DNA of 64,000 bases. It comes from Lampris incognitus (Eukaryota; Chordata; Actinopteri; Lampriformes; Lampridae). Below are positions 21,233 through 32,653 of the stretch, piece by piece; the stretch's first letter is position 1; every line of letters begins with the position of its first letter. The DNA lies in assembly GCF_029633865.1 (NCBI RefSeq), contig NC_079224.1, positions 22,386,404 to 22,450,403 of the forward strand. The letters are read 5' to 3'. The notes beneath the pieces are model-generated. The model was not told where the DNA came from, ran no database searches, and saw only the letters and a list, made by a program, of their open reading frames with translations. Made by a program: the position numbers and the translations under genes.

Positions 21233-21613
21233 TTTGAGCGTTTAATTGACCCCACAAATATGATGCTCCAGAAACTCAATCTGCTCAAAGAAGTGCCCAT
21301 CCAACCAATCCAACTTGTGGGAGCTGCTTCTGGAAGCGTGGGGTGCAATTTCTCCAGATTACCTCAACAAATTAACAGCTAGAATGCCAAAGGTCTGCAA
21401 TGCTGTAATTGCTGCAAATGGAGGATTCTTTGACGAAAGCAAAGTTTGATGTAAAAAAAATCTTATTTCAAATACAAATCATTATTTCTAACCTTGTCAA
21501 TGTCTTGACTCTATTTTCTATTCATTTCACAACATATGGTGGTGAATAAGTGTGACTTTTCATGGAAAACACGAAATTGTTTGGGTGATCCCAAACTTTT
21601 GAACGGTAGTGTA

Positions 21614-22583
21614 CATCCGGATGCTGTTTATAGTTTATAGCTCTGCCTTCAACACTATCATCCCTGCCAAACTAACCACCAAACTCCTCTCCCTTGGCCT
21701 CAGCCCCTCCCTCTGTAACTGGACCCTGGACTTCCTGACCAACAGACCTCAGTCTGTTAGGTTAGGTGACCACACCTCCTCCACCCTGACCCTCAGCACA
21801 GGTGCCCCTCAAGGCTGTGTTCTGAGCCCCTTCCTTTTCTCCCTCTTTACCCACGACTGCCTGCCAACTCACCCTTCAAATGTTATAGTTAAGTTTGCAG
21901 ATGACACCACAGTCATTGGCCATATCACCAACAATGACAAGACGGCCTACAGGGATGAGATTCAGCACCTTACATCATGGTGTACTACCAATAATCTTGT
22001 CCTCAATGTGCAGAAGACGAAGGAGCTGATTGTGGACTTCAGGAGGTCTAGAAGCTGCAGCCACTCCCCCATTCACATCAATGGGGTGGAAGTGGAGCGT
22101 ATTTCCAGCTTTAAATTCCTTGGAGTCCACATCAGTGAGGAATTTTCCTGGACATTAAACACCCAGGCCCTTGTGAAAAAGGCCCAACAACACCTGCATT
22201 TCCTGAGGAGGCTGAGGAGCACCCGTCAATCCCCAAAAATTATCACTAACTTCTACCATTGCACCATAGAGAGCATCCTGACCAGATGCATCTCAGTGTG
22301 GTATGGCAACTGCACCTCGGTAGACCAGAAAGCTCTGCAGTGGGTTGTCAAGGCGGCCCAGCATATCACCGGTACCCAGCTCCCAGCCATAAAAGACATT
22401 TATAACAAATGCTGCCTTCGAAGGGGTCTGAGCATCAGCAGAGATCCCACCCACCCCAACCATGGACTGTTCTCCCCCCTGCGCTCTGGGAGGCATTACA
22501 GGAGCCTCAGAGCCCGCACTAGCAGGCTCAAAAACAGCTTCTTTCCCCAAGCTGTTGCCCACCTGAACCTGGCGACCCACTGA
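21614..22583 (+). pseudogene. L2-like reverse transcriptase, part 2
   Basis: An open frame of about 323 codons with [20 protein letters not shown], then FADDTTVIG (the catalytic FADD box). Next come [13 protein letters not shown], the thumb motif [11 protein letters not shown] and a C-terminal region ending in [13 protein letters not shown]. It ends at a stop near 22583. This is a well-preserved 3' half, but the element lacks its 5' half and is split, so it cannot move autonomously. Confidence 0.85.
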
Positions 22584-22819
22584 ATGTCTGTAGATATTTT
22601 TAAATATTTTGTTGCTCTTTTTTTTAACTTATTTCAGCTTTTGGTCTTCATGTGTGTATATCTTATACTGTGTTTGCTGTGTTTGTGTCTGTCTTGCACT
22701 GTTTGGTGAAGCCACAGCCCTCATTTCATTTTTAACATGTGCTTGCACATTGTTTTTAATGACAATGAATTGAATTGAATTGAATTGAATGTTGTACTGT
22801 ATTTCATAAGATTGAAAAC

Positions 22820-24400
22820 GATGTCAAGCTGAGCCCAGCCACTGGGGATGCACAAGCCAGTGCATTCTAAGTGCCGGTCCCAAGCCCAGAAAAATGGGGA
22901 GGATTGCATCAGGAAGGGCATCCGGCATAAAATATTTCCCAAATCAAATATGCGGATCATTAATCAGATTTCCATACCAGATAAGTCGAGGCCCGGGTTA
23001 CTAATGGCTGCCACCGGTACTGTTGGCTAGCAGGGTACCAGTGGAAATTATGTTATTTTGGGGCGAAGGAGAAGGGGAGGCATGTCCAGAGGCAGCAGGA
23101 GAAGAGGAAGGGTGGAGGTGAGTCGGAACTTTGAATGTTGGCACTATGACTGGTAAAGGGAGAGAGCTGGCTGATATGATGGGAGAGAAGGAAGGTAGAT
23201 ACACTGTGTGTGCAAGAGACCAGGTGGAAGGGGAGTAAGGCCTGGAGCATCGGGGGTGGGTTCAAACTCTGCTACCATGGTGCGGATGGGAGGAGAAATG
23301 GGGTAGGGGTAATTCTGAAGGAAGAGTATGTCAAGAGTGTATTGGAGGTGAAGAGCGTGTCGGAGAGAGTGATGAGTATGAAGCTGGAAATCAAATGTGT
23401 GATGATGACACATATGCCCTACAAGTTATGTGTGAGATGGAAGAGAAAGAAGAATTATGGAGTGAGATGGATGACGTCGTGGAGAGGGTACCCAAGGAGG
23501 AGAGAGTGGTGATTGGAGTGGACTTCAATGGGCATGTTGGTGAAGGGAACATAAGTGATAAGGAGGTGATGGGTAGGTATGATATCAAGGGGAGGAATGT
23601 GGAAGGACATGGTGGTGGATTTTGCAAAAAGGATGGGAATGGCTGAGGGGAATACGTATTTCAAGAAGAGGGGGGAACACGGTGACGTATAAGTGGAGGA
23701 AGGTGCACACAGGTGGACTATATCTTATTCAGGAAGTACAATCTGAAAAATTGGCGACTGCAAGGTGGTGACAGGGGAGAATGTAGCTAGGCAGCATCGG
23801 ATGGTGGTCTGTAGGATTACTTTGGAGATCAATAAGTCAAGTCAGTTTTATTTGTATTGCCCATTATCACAAATTTGCCTCAGTTGGCTTTACAGCAATA
23901 CAACATCCTGTCTTTAGATCGGTTAAGGAACAACTCCCTAAAAAAAAAAACTTCACCAGTGAGAAAAAAATAGGAAGAAAATAGAAAGAAGAGGACAAGA
24001 GTGAAGGCAGAGCCAAGGATCAAATTGTGGAAGTTGAGGAAGGAAGACTGTTGTGTGGAGTCCAGGCAGGAGTTAAGACAGGCACTGGGTGGTAGCGAAG
24101 AGTTGCCGGATGGCTGGGCAACCACTGCAGAAATAGTGAGGGAGACAGCTAGGAAGGTATTTGGTGTGTCATCTGGACAGAGGAAGGAAGACAAGGAGAC
24201 TTGGTGGTGGAATGGGAAGTACAACAAAGTATACAGAGGAAGAGGTTGGCAAAGAAGAAGTGGAACAGTCAGAGAGATGAAGAAAGTAGACAGAAGTACA
24301 AGGAGATGCAGTGTAAGGTGAAGAGAGGTGGAGAAGGAAAAGACACGAGTTGTATGAGAGGTTAGACACTATGGAAGGAGAAAAGTACTTGTACCAATTG
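22820..24400 (+). pseudogene. RTE-like LINE 5' region and endonuclease, degenerate
   Basis: A 5' leader-like sequence (22830-23030) precedes fragments of an APE-type endonuclease in different frames. These include MQETRWKGSKAWSIGGGFKL with GVGVILKEEYVKSVLEV near 23210-23380, and RVVIGVDFNGHVGEGN near 23500-23550 (the DFNGH-type motif). A further frame at 24001-24310 continues as the linker before the reverse transcriptase (ETARKVFG, KETWWWNGKYNKVY). Several frameshifts; no reverse transcriptase follows. Confidence 0.75.
23838..23990. repeat. Interspersed repeat block (TCAAGTCAAGTCA type)
   Basis: Starts AAGTCAAGTCAGTTTTATTT, runs through TATCACAAATTTGCCTCAG to a purine-rich end (23930-23990), and interrupts the LINE coding part. 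A shorter copy of the same block is at 49438-49510. Confidence 0.6.
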
Positions 24401-25190
24401 GCTAGAGATAGTACACTTTCCTTTTCCAGTCATATAAACAATGTCTCTCGGATTGCCTTTTTCCATCTGCAAAACATCTCCAGACTATGCCCTGTTTAAA
24501 CACAACACGCCACGGTAGTCTTAGTCAATGCTTTGGTCACATCACACATTGACTACTGCAATGCGATCCTGGCAGGCATCCACAACAAACTTGCTCAACA
24601 ACTTCAACTTATCCAGAATTCTGCAGCACGGCTTATTACACATTCAAAGTCCACTGGCCATGTCTCTCCCCTGCTGATTCAATTACACTGGCTTCCTGTG
24701 TCACAGCGGATTAATTTTAAAATTTTATTATTAACATTCAAAGCTCTTCATAATCTATCCCCTGCTTATCTCACAGACCTCCTTCAGACCTACACTCCAT
24801 CTTGCTCCCTGCAGTCTTCACCAGCAGGTCTCTTGGCACTACCAGCCATCAACCTCAGCACAATGGATGCCAGGGCTTTCTCCTATGTTGCACCCAAACT
24901 CTGGAACTCCATTCCCTGTCACAACCGCTTACTGGACTCCTTTACAGAATTCAAATCTGCTCTTAAAACCCACCTTTTTAAGCTAGCATACTCACTTTAA
25001 CAGCATTAACAACATCAAGTCCATCTCTTTTTTTTAACTCCAGCTGATATATGCTCTATTGTTCTATTGTGTGTTTTATTGTTGATTGCACCTATGTTTT
25101 TTACTGCTTTGTTTTATTGTATTTGGTGTAAGGTGACTTTGAGTATTATGGTAGATGCCTTTAAATAAAATGTTTATTATTACAAATATA
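24401..25190 (+). pseudogene. L2/jockey-like LINE reverse transcriptase C-terminus
   Basis: A frame running to the stop near 25000 reads VTSHIDYCNAILAGI, then AARLITHSKSTGHVSPLLIQ, LHWLPVSQRINFKILLLTFK and APKLWNSIPCHNRL. These are characteristic of the C-terminal region of L2/jockey-type LINEs. The 3' end CCTTTAAATAAAATG near 25160 fits the usual tail. Everything upstream of the C-terminal region is missing. Confidence 0.75.
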
Positions 25191-25904
25191 CATGCATGGG
25201 TTGGCAGCTTGTAATATTAAGGGACCGTAAGAAAAGTTTCATTCATGTTTGACCTTCTGTGAGAAAGTCGTGTGTTTTTGTACTGCTGTTCTCAAGCCAC
25301 TAGGAGGCGCCATGCAGTCTGCTTGAAAAGCAACAGTTTCCATCACGTGTGGGCTCAAAGCTGAGAAACTCTTCAATAAAGAAGGGGCAAAACATGTAAA
25401 GTAACATCAACATAGTATGCAGACAAGATGGCAGAAAGTCACTTGGAAGGCAAAGCATAAGAACCAGAAAAAAAACAGGATCACTTAAGGCAGGAAAATG
25501 GAGTAAAACTCGGATGGCCTGTGATCTAGTCTGCTTCTTAAGAGTATTTACACAAGACCGCTGGGGCATTTCTCCGACTGCTTCGAGAAGTTTCAGTAGT
25601 GGCAATCAAAATCATCCATAATGGGGATACTTCAGCTTGAAAACTGACTTTCGGAGACAGATACCTAAGTTGCATGAGCTCTTTATTTTCAATTATTTTC
25701 CTGAATTGTTAGTTTATATCATACTCTATCTTCCTCGCTGTTTCTATCTTGCTTACTTTTCCTTTAAAATCAATATTTCAAAAATGTGATAGTTTCTTGC
25801 AGATAAATATGTTTATCTGGCTTAAAACAACAACAACAGTTATATTGTACTTCGCATACTGATCAAACAGACAGCAGAGTACCACACAGAATAATTAATT
25901 TTTA
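25191..25904. other. No gene recognised
   Basis: AT-rich sequence with no exon-like frame, RNA or transposon motif that I can name. Confidence 0.45.
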
Positions 25905-26219
25905 CGAAGCGGTCCTTCACATCGAAAGCCCAATTAATGTTTCAATCCCACTTCGGTCTTCGTCAGGTCAGAATATTTGAAAAGTGGAAACCGCACCCAT
26001 ATTCATACATCATGCACACCAATAGGCTGACAAGCTCCATGATGGCAGGTGTGGTTAAGCATCCAAACTGTCCGGGGTGGTAAACATCCAAAAACAATTA
26101 ACGATACAATAAAGTACATAGAAAAAAAACATGCAAAAAGTAGTAACACAAAAGCCATACTATCAAACATGAATCTTATATCAGATTCATCATCCCATAT
26201 ATCAGAATCTGTATCACCT

Positions 26220-27085
26220 AAGTTCAACAATGAACGACAGTTGTCAGATCCCATTTTCTATGCAAAATTAGAAAAAGATCCAACTCTTAATTATAAAAAA
26301 GAAATTGATGAGAAATTGGAAGAAATTGGAGTGTTATTGAAAGCAGGAGAAATTACTAAAAGGGAATGTGGTTTCATGAAGGAGTCACATCCTATCACTC
26401 CTGTTATTTATGCCCTACCAGAAACCCGTGAAAATCCACCTGGTGGACCAATTGTTTCTGCTATTGGCTCACTGACTGAAAACATCTCCTGTTCTGTTGA
26501 TTTTTTTTTTAATAAAGCCCTTTGTCATTTCCCTTCCATGTTTTGTGCAGGATTCAGTGGACATGATTAACATCTTAAAGACAGTGGATGATCTTACCAG
26601 TGATGCATGCCTAGTCATAATGGACACACTGAATTTATTTATCAGTCGACCACCAGGGCGACTTGAAGGCTCTGGCCCAATATTTGGATAAAAGACTACC
26701 TGGGACTACACCAAATACTCAGGAAATGGCTGCAATTGTTCTTTCTTAAAATGTTGTTATGTTTGCAAAAGTCTCTTCTTTATATAGGCAATGCAAAGGG
26801 ACTGCCATGGGCAGCAAAACATCCCCTAACTTCAGTTCCCTATATGTAGCCTGTTTTGGAAATGATTGTCTTCCCTGAAAATCCCTTCCGTATCATCAAA
26901 CATCAGACTAGGGAAATGTTATGTGGATGACATTTTCATGATCTATGATGGCCCTATCAATCGTTTATTACAGTGTTATGAGTATCTCAATCGCTGCCAT
27001 GAACATTTAAAATGTACCATTAATCATGATGTACAACAAATCAGGTTTTTGGACATTGGTGACAGACCTGTATAGAAAGGAAATT
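26220..27085 (+). pseudogene. Penelope-like reverse transcriptase remnant
   Basis: Early frame: KKEIDEKLEEIGVLLKAGEI and a HPITPVIYALPETRENPPG stretch that corresponds to the PKIHK-type motif, followed by RPI-like GPIVSAIGSLTENI. A second frame near 26925-27060 has CYVDDIFMIYDG, the catalytic YVDD box, and then IRFLDIG. Frameshifts, stops and a T run (26503-26511) disrupt it. The catalytic aspartates are still legible. Confidence 0.75.
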
Positions 27086-27099
27086 GACAAATATTATTT

Positions 27100-27415
27100 G
27101 TTACTCCCCATGTTATCTCCCCCTTGGTCAGGCGTCCCTACGGACACAATTGGCCGTGTCTGCGGGTGGGAAGCCGGATGTGTGTCCTGCTCACTGCACT
27201 AGCACCTTCTCTGATCAGTCGGAGCGCCTGTTCGGGGGGGGGGGGGGGGGGGAACTGGGGGGAATAGCATGATCCTTCTACAGGCTACGTTCCCCTGGTG
27301 AAACTCCTCACTGTCAAGTGAAAAGAAGCGGCTGGTGACTCCACATGTATCGGAGGAGGCATGTGGTAGTCTGCCGGATGCAATTGGGGAGAAAAAGGGG
27401 GGGGGGGTTTCTTAC
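27100..27415 (+). repeat. SINE family A, copy 3, inside the Penelope-like element
   Basis: Starts within the head (CCCCATGTTATCTCCCCC), lacks the B-box and has an internal deletion near 27371, where the CGGATCGGCAG block is missing. G runs at 27234-27252 and 27396-27408. It separates the reverse-transcriptase part from the endonuclease part. Confidence 0.8.
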
Positions 27416-27855
27416 ATGGGCAATCATTCCCTCCAGTGTGGCTCATGCACCCACATACCACATACACCCAACCGACATCAGGAAAAACAATGAAAATAAG
27501 AGACACTATATCTTTTTCCACAAGAAATGTAATCAATCTTATCAAATGCCCATGTGGTTCAGCATATGTAGGGAAAACTCAAAGAGCATTAAAAACCAGG
27601 ATAGCGGAGCTGCATTTGAACCCAGGACCAGCGTAACCAAGTGACAGTGCATTTGAAGAGGCAGATCACCCAGTGGCCTCTCTCAGATACGTTGGTATTG
27701 AGCACGTAAGATCTCTGAGAAGAGGAAGCAATTTAAATTCCCTCTTACCCCAAACAGAAAGTTTTTATGTTTTCACTATCAAGACTTTCACATGTAGAGG
27801 TCTGAATCAAAGTATGAGATCAAACATTTTCTCTGAAGTAAATAATAACGGTGGT
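27416..27855 (+). pseudogene. GIY-YIG endonuclease remnant of the Penelope-like element
   Basis: A frame at 27475-27636 reads ISFSTRNVINLIKCPCGSA followed by YVGKTQRALKTRI, the Cys-bearing entry and the G-x-x-x-x-L/R-T-R core of Penelope GIY-YIG endonucleases. After a shift, a frame near 27660-27850 gives DHPVASLRYVGIEHV and a C-terminal tail. Stops between the parts make it a pseudogene. Confidence 0.7.
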
Positions 27856-28405
27856 AGTACCATTATGGCTCTCTATATTTATATTTATTTTGTATATTCC
27901 TAGACCCTAACATGCATTTTTTTTGGAAATAGCAACATGTTAAATTTTATAAATTCAACAGGCATGTATTTGTCCTTATTGTTATTTGAGCTAGTGTACT
28001 TTTTATTGGAGGGTGTTAAGACCCAATTACTCTACAAGAAGTTATAGTCTCTAATCTCTTTCTTCTATTTTAATACAATGTTTTTGAACTTAGGTGATGT
28101 AGATTCTGATATGTGAGATGATGAATCTGATATATTGTATATACATTAGGTGTATGTTTGATAGTATGGCTTTTTTTATCACTATTTTTTCTATGCACTT
28201 TTTTTCTATGTACTTTATTGTATTGCTAACTGTTTTTGGATGTTTATCACCCTGGGCAGTTTGGATGGTAAACCACACCTGCCATCATGGAGCTTTTTAG
28301 CCTATTGGTGCGCATGATGGGTGTGGTTTCCATTTTTCAAACGTTCTGACCTAACGAAGGTCAAAGTGGGATTGAATCATTGTCATTAATAAACTTTAGT
28401 GGCTT

Positions 28406-29254
28406 GGAGTAAGTGTGCAGGCGTTAGCCCCTTTTTTCATTTTTGTGTTTCTGGTATCCTTGCACCTACGTGATGTGCATATAATTACCCAATTAATGTC
28501 CCATCTTCAGTCTGTTTCTCTCATGGTCCTGCAGTCAAAAATTGCATAATTTTACTTTCAACATCTTCAAGGATTTCAACTTTCCCCCCACATTTCCAGG
28601 CGTTTTTATTGTTTGCACCACTGTCGCAAACACAACCGGATCACTTTCCGTTTATTAGCAGCCTGTGTCCAAAGTGTCCAAAGCAAGAAACAACCATATA
28701 AAAATCCCAATATGAACCAGAAACCAGAAGTGTGAGAGTTGGCAACCATGGATTAACCTTAACCTAACCTCAAACTCAACCTAAACTTAACCTAATGCTT
28801 AGCTTAACCTAATCGTGACTCATAGCTAAACTGTTTCCGTGTGAACGCTTTCGTCTGGCTAGGGGGAAACAGATATCAATGGGGAAACAGTGTTTGACAC
28901 AACACCGGCGTTCACTTCGAGTGAATGCCTGTCCGAGGTTCTTTTATTTATTTATTTATTTATTTTACTTCTGTTTCTATCATTCTCCGTCTTTGCCTTC
29001 TTTGCCTCCTCCGCCAATGGGGTTCTTTTTCTCTTGCTGGGTATAATTTCCACTGTTCGCCATTTCCGCTACTGGGGATGGCTACTGGTGGCTAGCGGGG
29101 AAAACAAAAGCGCTATCCTCTTCCTATTTTGGTGGCGCAATGGTTGATGCACTTCCTTTGTGTCATAAATCAAGCCTTAATTTTCCCTCAAGATCGTAGG
29201 CAGTGACAGACATAATAGTTAAAGTGAGCTTATAGGGAACCAATCTAAACACTG
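28406..29254. other. No gene; degenerate TTAACC-rich stretch
   Basis: At 28753-28815 the sequence repeats variants of CTTAACCTAACC, a telomere-like but irregular pattern. A (TTTA)n run is at 28944-28968. No exon or RNA gene is supported. Confidence 0.45.
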
Positions 29255-29258
29255 ATAG

Positions 29259-29433
29259 TGTGGCAGGATGAGGAAAAACACAGGAGACCAAGGCGAATTT
29301 GATGTTTATTCCTCAACTCCAAAAATCAACTGCAGCAGGAACAACCCTGCACCGGCGATGCCCGGGAACGTAAACCACGCCCCCAGCTCACAGTCCTGCT
29401 GGGTGAGAGGCATAGCCCCTAGTGTCCGCCACA
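29259..29433 (-). repeat. LTR (3') of Ty3/gypsy element 1
   Basis: 175 bp, TGTGGCAGGATG...CCGCCACA, with TG/CA ends. It matches the LTR at 33395-33568 with two substitutions and one small indel region that I can see. Confidence 0.9.
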
Positions 29434-29453
29434 CAGCCCCCCCCCCCCCCCCG
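29434..29453 (-). other. Polypurine tract of element 1
   Basis: A C run on the plus strand directly beside the LTR is a G-rich purine tract on the element's coding strand, the usual plus-strand primer position. Confidence 0.7.
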
Positions 29454-29487
29454 CCCGAACACCCAGAAGGGACTCGTGGAAAGAAAA

Positions 29488-32169
29488 TTAGGGTCTCACT
29501 GGAGGCTTAAGCAGCCTGCCATAACGGCTGCGCCGTCCCTCAGCCGAAACAGTAGGTGAAACACAGTCCAAAGCCGGCTGAGAAGCAGAACGCTGAACCC
29601 GTGAAGACACTGCCGGGGTCCTGGAAGGAGGACGACCCCGACGGGGAACCTGGGCCGGAAACACAACTTCGCCTGCCACCCTGTGCGCCGGTTTAAGCCT
29701 ATCAAGCGTGACACGCTCCCTACGCCCACCCATATCTAGCACAAAACCCTTAGGACCCGTCTCAAGAACCCGAAATGGGCCATCGTATGGGGGTTGGAGG
29801 GGCGAGCGGTGAGCATCATGCCGCACAAAAACAAAACGAGCCGACATGAGCTCCGCAGGCACGAACGACCGCGGAAAACAGTGGTGAACGGGGCCTGGAA
29901 CCCGAGTGCTGTCGGACAAAAAAGGATAAACGACCGGACGGGGTCGAGGAGCGGAACTCCCAGGCAAAAATTCCCCAGGGACGCGGAGCGGCTGACCGAG
30001 CACCAGCTCAGCGGGTGACGCGTCGAGGTCCTCCTTAGGAGCCGAACGCAACCCGAGCATAACCCAAGGTAAACGATCCACCCACTTACCATCCGAGAGC
30101 GCAGCGCTGCCTTGAGCGACCGGTGAAAACGTTCACACAACCCGTTAGCCTGAGGGTGATACGCGGTAGTGCGGTGTACCTGCACACCCAAGGATCGCGC
30201 AAGTGCCGACCAGAGCTCTGACATGAACTGGGGGCCCCTATCTGAGGTGATATCTGACGGAGTGCCGAAACGGGCGACCCAGGAGGAAAGAAAAGCGCGT
30301 GCAACATCCGAGGATGTTGTGGAGGATAGAGGGACAGCCTCTGGCCACCTGGTGGTCCGATCTACCATTGTGAGCAGGTGTGTAAAACCCTGTGAAGAAG
30401 GTAGAGGGCCCACCAGGTCCACATGCACGTGGTCGAAACGTCTGGCCGGGATCGGAAACGGTTCGAGGAGCGATTTAGTGTGCTGGTGGACCTTAGCGCG
30501 CTGGCACGCTACACATGCAGCTGCCCACCCCTTGACGTCCTTGCGGAGGCCAGGCCAGACGAACTTGGAACCGACCAACCTCACCGACGCCCGAACTCCA
30601 GGGTGCGAGACGGAGTGAATCGAATCGAAAACTCGACGGCGCCAGGCCACTGGAACAACGGGGCGGGGACGGCCGGTGGAAACATCGCAGAGGAGGGCAG
30701 GACTGCCTTCCTGCATCACAGCGTCCTCTAGCTTGAGACCGGTACGCGTTGACCTAAGGGCAAGGACGTCCGGGTCGCTGGGCTGGTCGGCGGCCATAGC
30801 GGAGAAATCCACACCGAGGTGCACAGGACACACAAGCACACGCGACAGACTATCAGCAACAGGGTTGGACTTCCCGGCCACATGCTGAATGTCCGTTGTG
30901 AACTCGGGGATCGCCGCTAGGTGGCGCTGTTGACGAGCAGACCACGGCTCAGTCACCTTGGACATGGCAAAAGTCAGCGGCTTATGATCCACATAAGCCG
31001 TGAATGGGCGACCCTCCAGCAGGAAGCGGAAATGCCGGGTTGCAAGGTGCAGTGCCAGCAACTCCCGGTCAAAAACGCTGTACTTGCGCTCGCTATCCCG
31101 CAGTTTGGGGCTAAAAAATGCGAGTGGCTGCCACGCATTCGCCACACGCTGTTCAACCACGGCCCCCACGGCTATGTCAGACGCATCGGTTGTTAAAGCT
31201 ATGGACGCCGTGGGTGTGGGATGGGCGAGGAGGGCAGCGTTAGCCAGGGCGCACTTAGCTCCGTCAAAGGCCTGGACCTGTTCGGGAGTCCAGTCGACAG
31301 GGTCGTTAGCCTTCTTAAGCCGCAGGGCTTCGTAAAGTGGCTGAAGGAGGTGGGCAGCGCGAGGGAGGAAACGGTTATAGAAATTCACCATGCCCAAGAA
31401 TTCCTGCAATGCCTTAACAGAGACTGGGCGGGGAAAGTCCGCCACCGCTTGCACCTTAGAAGGCAACGGGACCGCGCCTTGCGGCGAAATGCGGTGACCC
31501 AAGAAGTCAATCACCGGCAGTCCAAACTGACACTTGGCCGGGTTGACTATCAGGCCGTGTTCGTCCAGACGACGGAAAACCTGTTTCAGGTGCGCCAGGT
31601 GCTCTTCAGCTGACGGACTGGCCACTAATATGTCGTCGAGATAAACGAACACGAAAGCAAGGTCACGCAACACCGAGTCCATCAGCCTCTGAAAGGTTTG
31701 CGCTGCCCCCTTCAAGCCAAAAGGCATGCGCATGAACTCAAAAAGCCCAAACGGGGTGATCACTGAGGTCTTGGGCACGTCCTCTGCGCGCACGGGAACC
31801 TGATGATAGCCGCGCACCAGGTCCACCTTAGAGAAGATAGTGGTACCTGCCAGGCGTATGGAAAAGTCCTGTATGTGTGGGATGGGATAGCAGTCATTGG
31901 CGGTGACGTTGTTCAGGCGGCGACAATCGCCGCAAGGCCGCCACGACCCCACCATCCGCCTTGGGCACCATGTGAAGCGGCGAGGCCCACGGGCTGTTGG
32001 AACGCCTCACTATACCCAGACGCTCCATGATGGCGAACTCCTCCTTAGCTGTAGCCAATTTTACCGCGTCGAGGCGCCGCGCGCGCGCAAAAACTGGCGG
32101 TCCCAGAGTGGGAATGAAATGTTCTACCCCGTGTTTAGTAACCGCGATGGAAAAGGCAGGCGTAGTCAC
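29488..32169 (-). pseudogene. pol of element 1: reverse transcriptase, RNase H, integrase (frameshifted)
   Basis: Minus-strand frames give the reverse transcriptase (YLDDILVA near 31640), RNase H (LTTDASDIAVGAVVEQ) and an integrase zinc finger (HPGV...CVACQRAK near 30500-30600). The integrase core follows with VHVDLVGP, TSDRGPQF and CERFHR, then a GPF-type C-terminal module (PYDGPFRVLE). The frame changes near 31945 and again near 30085, and the entry from protease near 32160 is also shifted. The domains are all present, so the defects are small indels. Confidence 0.85.
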
Positions 32170-32653
32170 TCACCGATGGAAAATCCGCCAGCAAACGCTG
32201 AAAAACATCGCCTAATGCTAAAAAGTTAGCGTGTGTTAACGGCCCGGCTCCCCCTGTCTCGCACGGAACAGTGGCGAAAGACACAGCATCAATTAAACGG
32301 CGGTTTGCAACATCAACCAGCAGACCATTAGCAAACAGAAAATCAGCGCCGATAATAGCAACAGTAATGGCGGCCACTACAAAGTCCCACTCAAAATGGC
32401 GCCCGTGGAAGCAAACAGTCACCAACCTTGTGCCAAACGTCGCAATGGACGAACCGTTAGCTGCACTTAACTGTGGGCCGCCGCCTTCGGCCGACCTGTC
32501 TGTCTTAGCAGGAGGGAGTAGGCTCTTTTGCGAGCCTGAGTCCACCAGAAACCGTCTTCCTGACATCGTGTCCTTAATGAAGAGCAGCTCACTACGTCCG
32601 CCAGCGCCCACAGCTGCTACTGAGCGCTGCCCGGGAGTTTCCCGCCGCCTCAA
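32135..32653 (-). pseudogene. Aspartic protease of element 1
   Basis: Contains the retropepsin-type site FLVDSGSQKSLLP and further on IIGADFLFANGLLVDV, as in Ty3/gypsy proteases. It lies in a different frame from gag, overlapping its 3' end by about 60 nt, so expression would need a frameshift. The exit into the reverse transcriptase is broken. Confidence 0.8.

Larger units (their letters stand above)
20418..21611. mobile_element. Foldback Tc1-like element (inverted duplication of the 5' end)
   Basis: Two arms of 533 bp (20418-20950 and 21079-21611) are near-perfect reverse complements around a 128-bp centre. Both ends read CACTACCGTTCAAAAGTTTG inward and are flanked by TA (20416-20417 and 21612-21613), the Tc1 target duplication. 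Each arm carries the start of the same Tc1-type transposase. The element is 1194 bp long and sits inside the L2-like reverse transcriptase. Confidence 0.9.
20170..22792 (+). mobile_element. L2-like LINE fragment, split by a foldback Tc1 element
   Basis: The reverse-transcriptase frame enters near 20215 (DYRPIAL), is interrupted at 20418-21611 and resumes at 21614. After the stop near 22583 an untranslated region ends in GAATTGAATTGAATTGAAT at about 22766-22790, the short tandem tail typical of the CR1/L2 group. The 5' part with the endonuclease is absent. Confidence 0.8.
25905..28405 (+). mobile_element. Penelope-like element, degenerate, with inverted terminal repeats
   Basis: The terminal segments 25925-26240 and 28078-28395 are inverted copies of each other (for example AGCTCCATGATGGCAGGTGTG on the left against its complement on the right). 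Between them lie reverse-transcriptase remnants and a GIY-YIG endonuclease-like remnant, the domain order of Penelope-like retroelements. A family A SINE is inserted at 27100-27415. Neptune or Poseidon-type fish elements are possible, but I cannot decide. Confidence 0.75.

Noticed and set aside
29736..30085. C-terminal extension of the long pol frame of element 1 below about 30085
   Set aside because: The integrase continues in another frame (30081 to 29488); the extension is out-of-frame translation after an indel.
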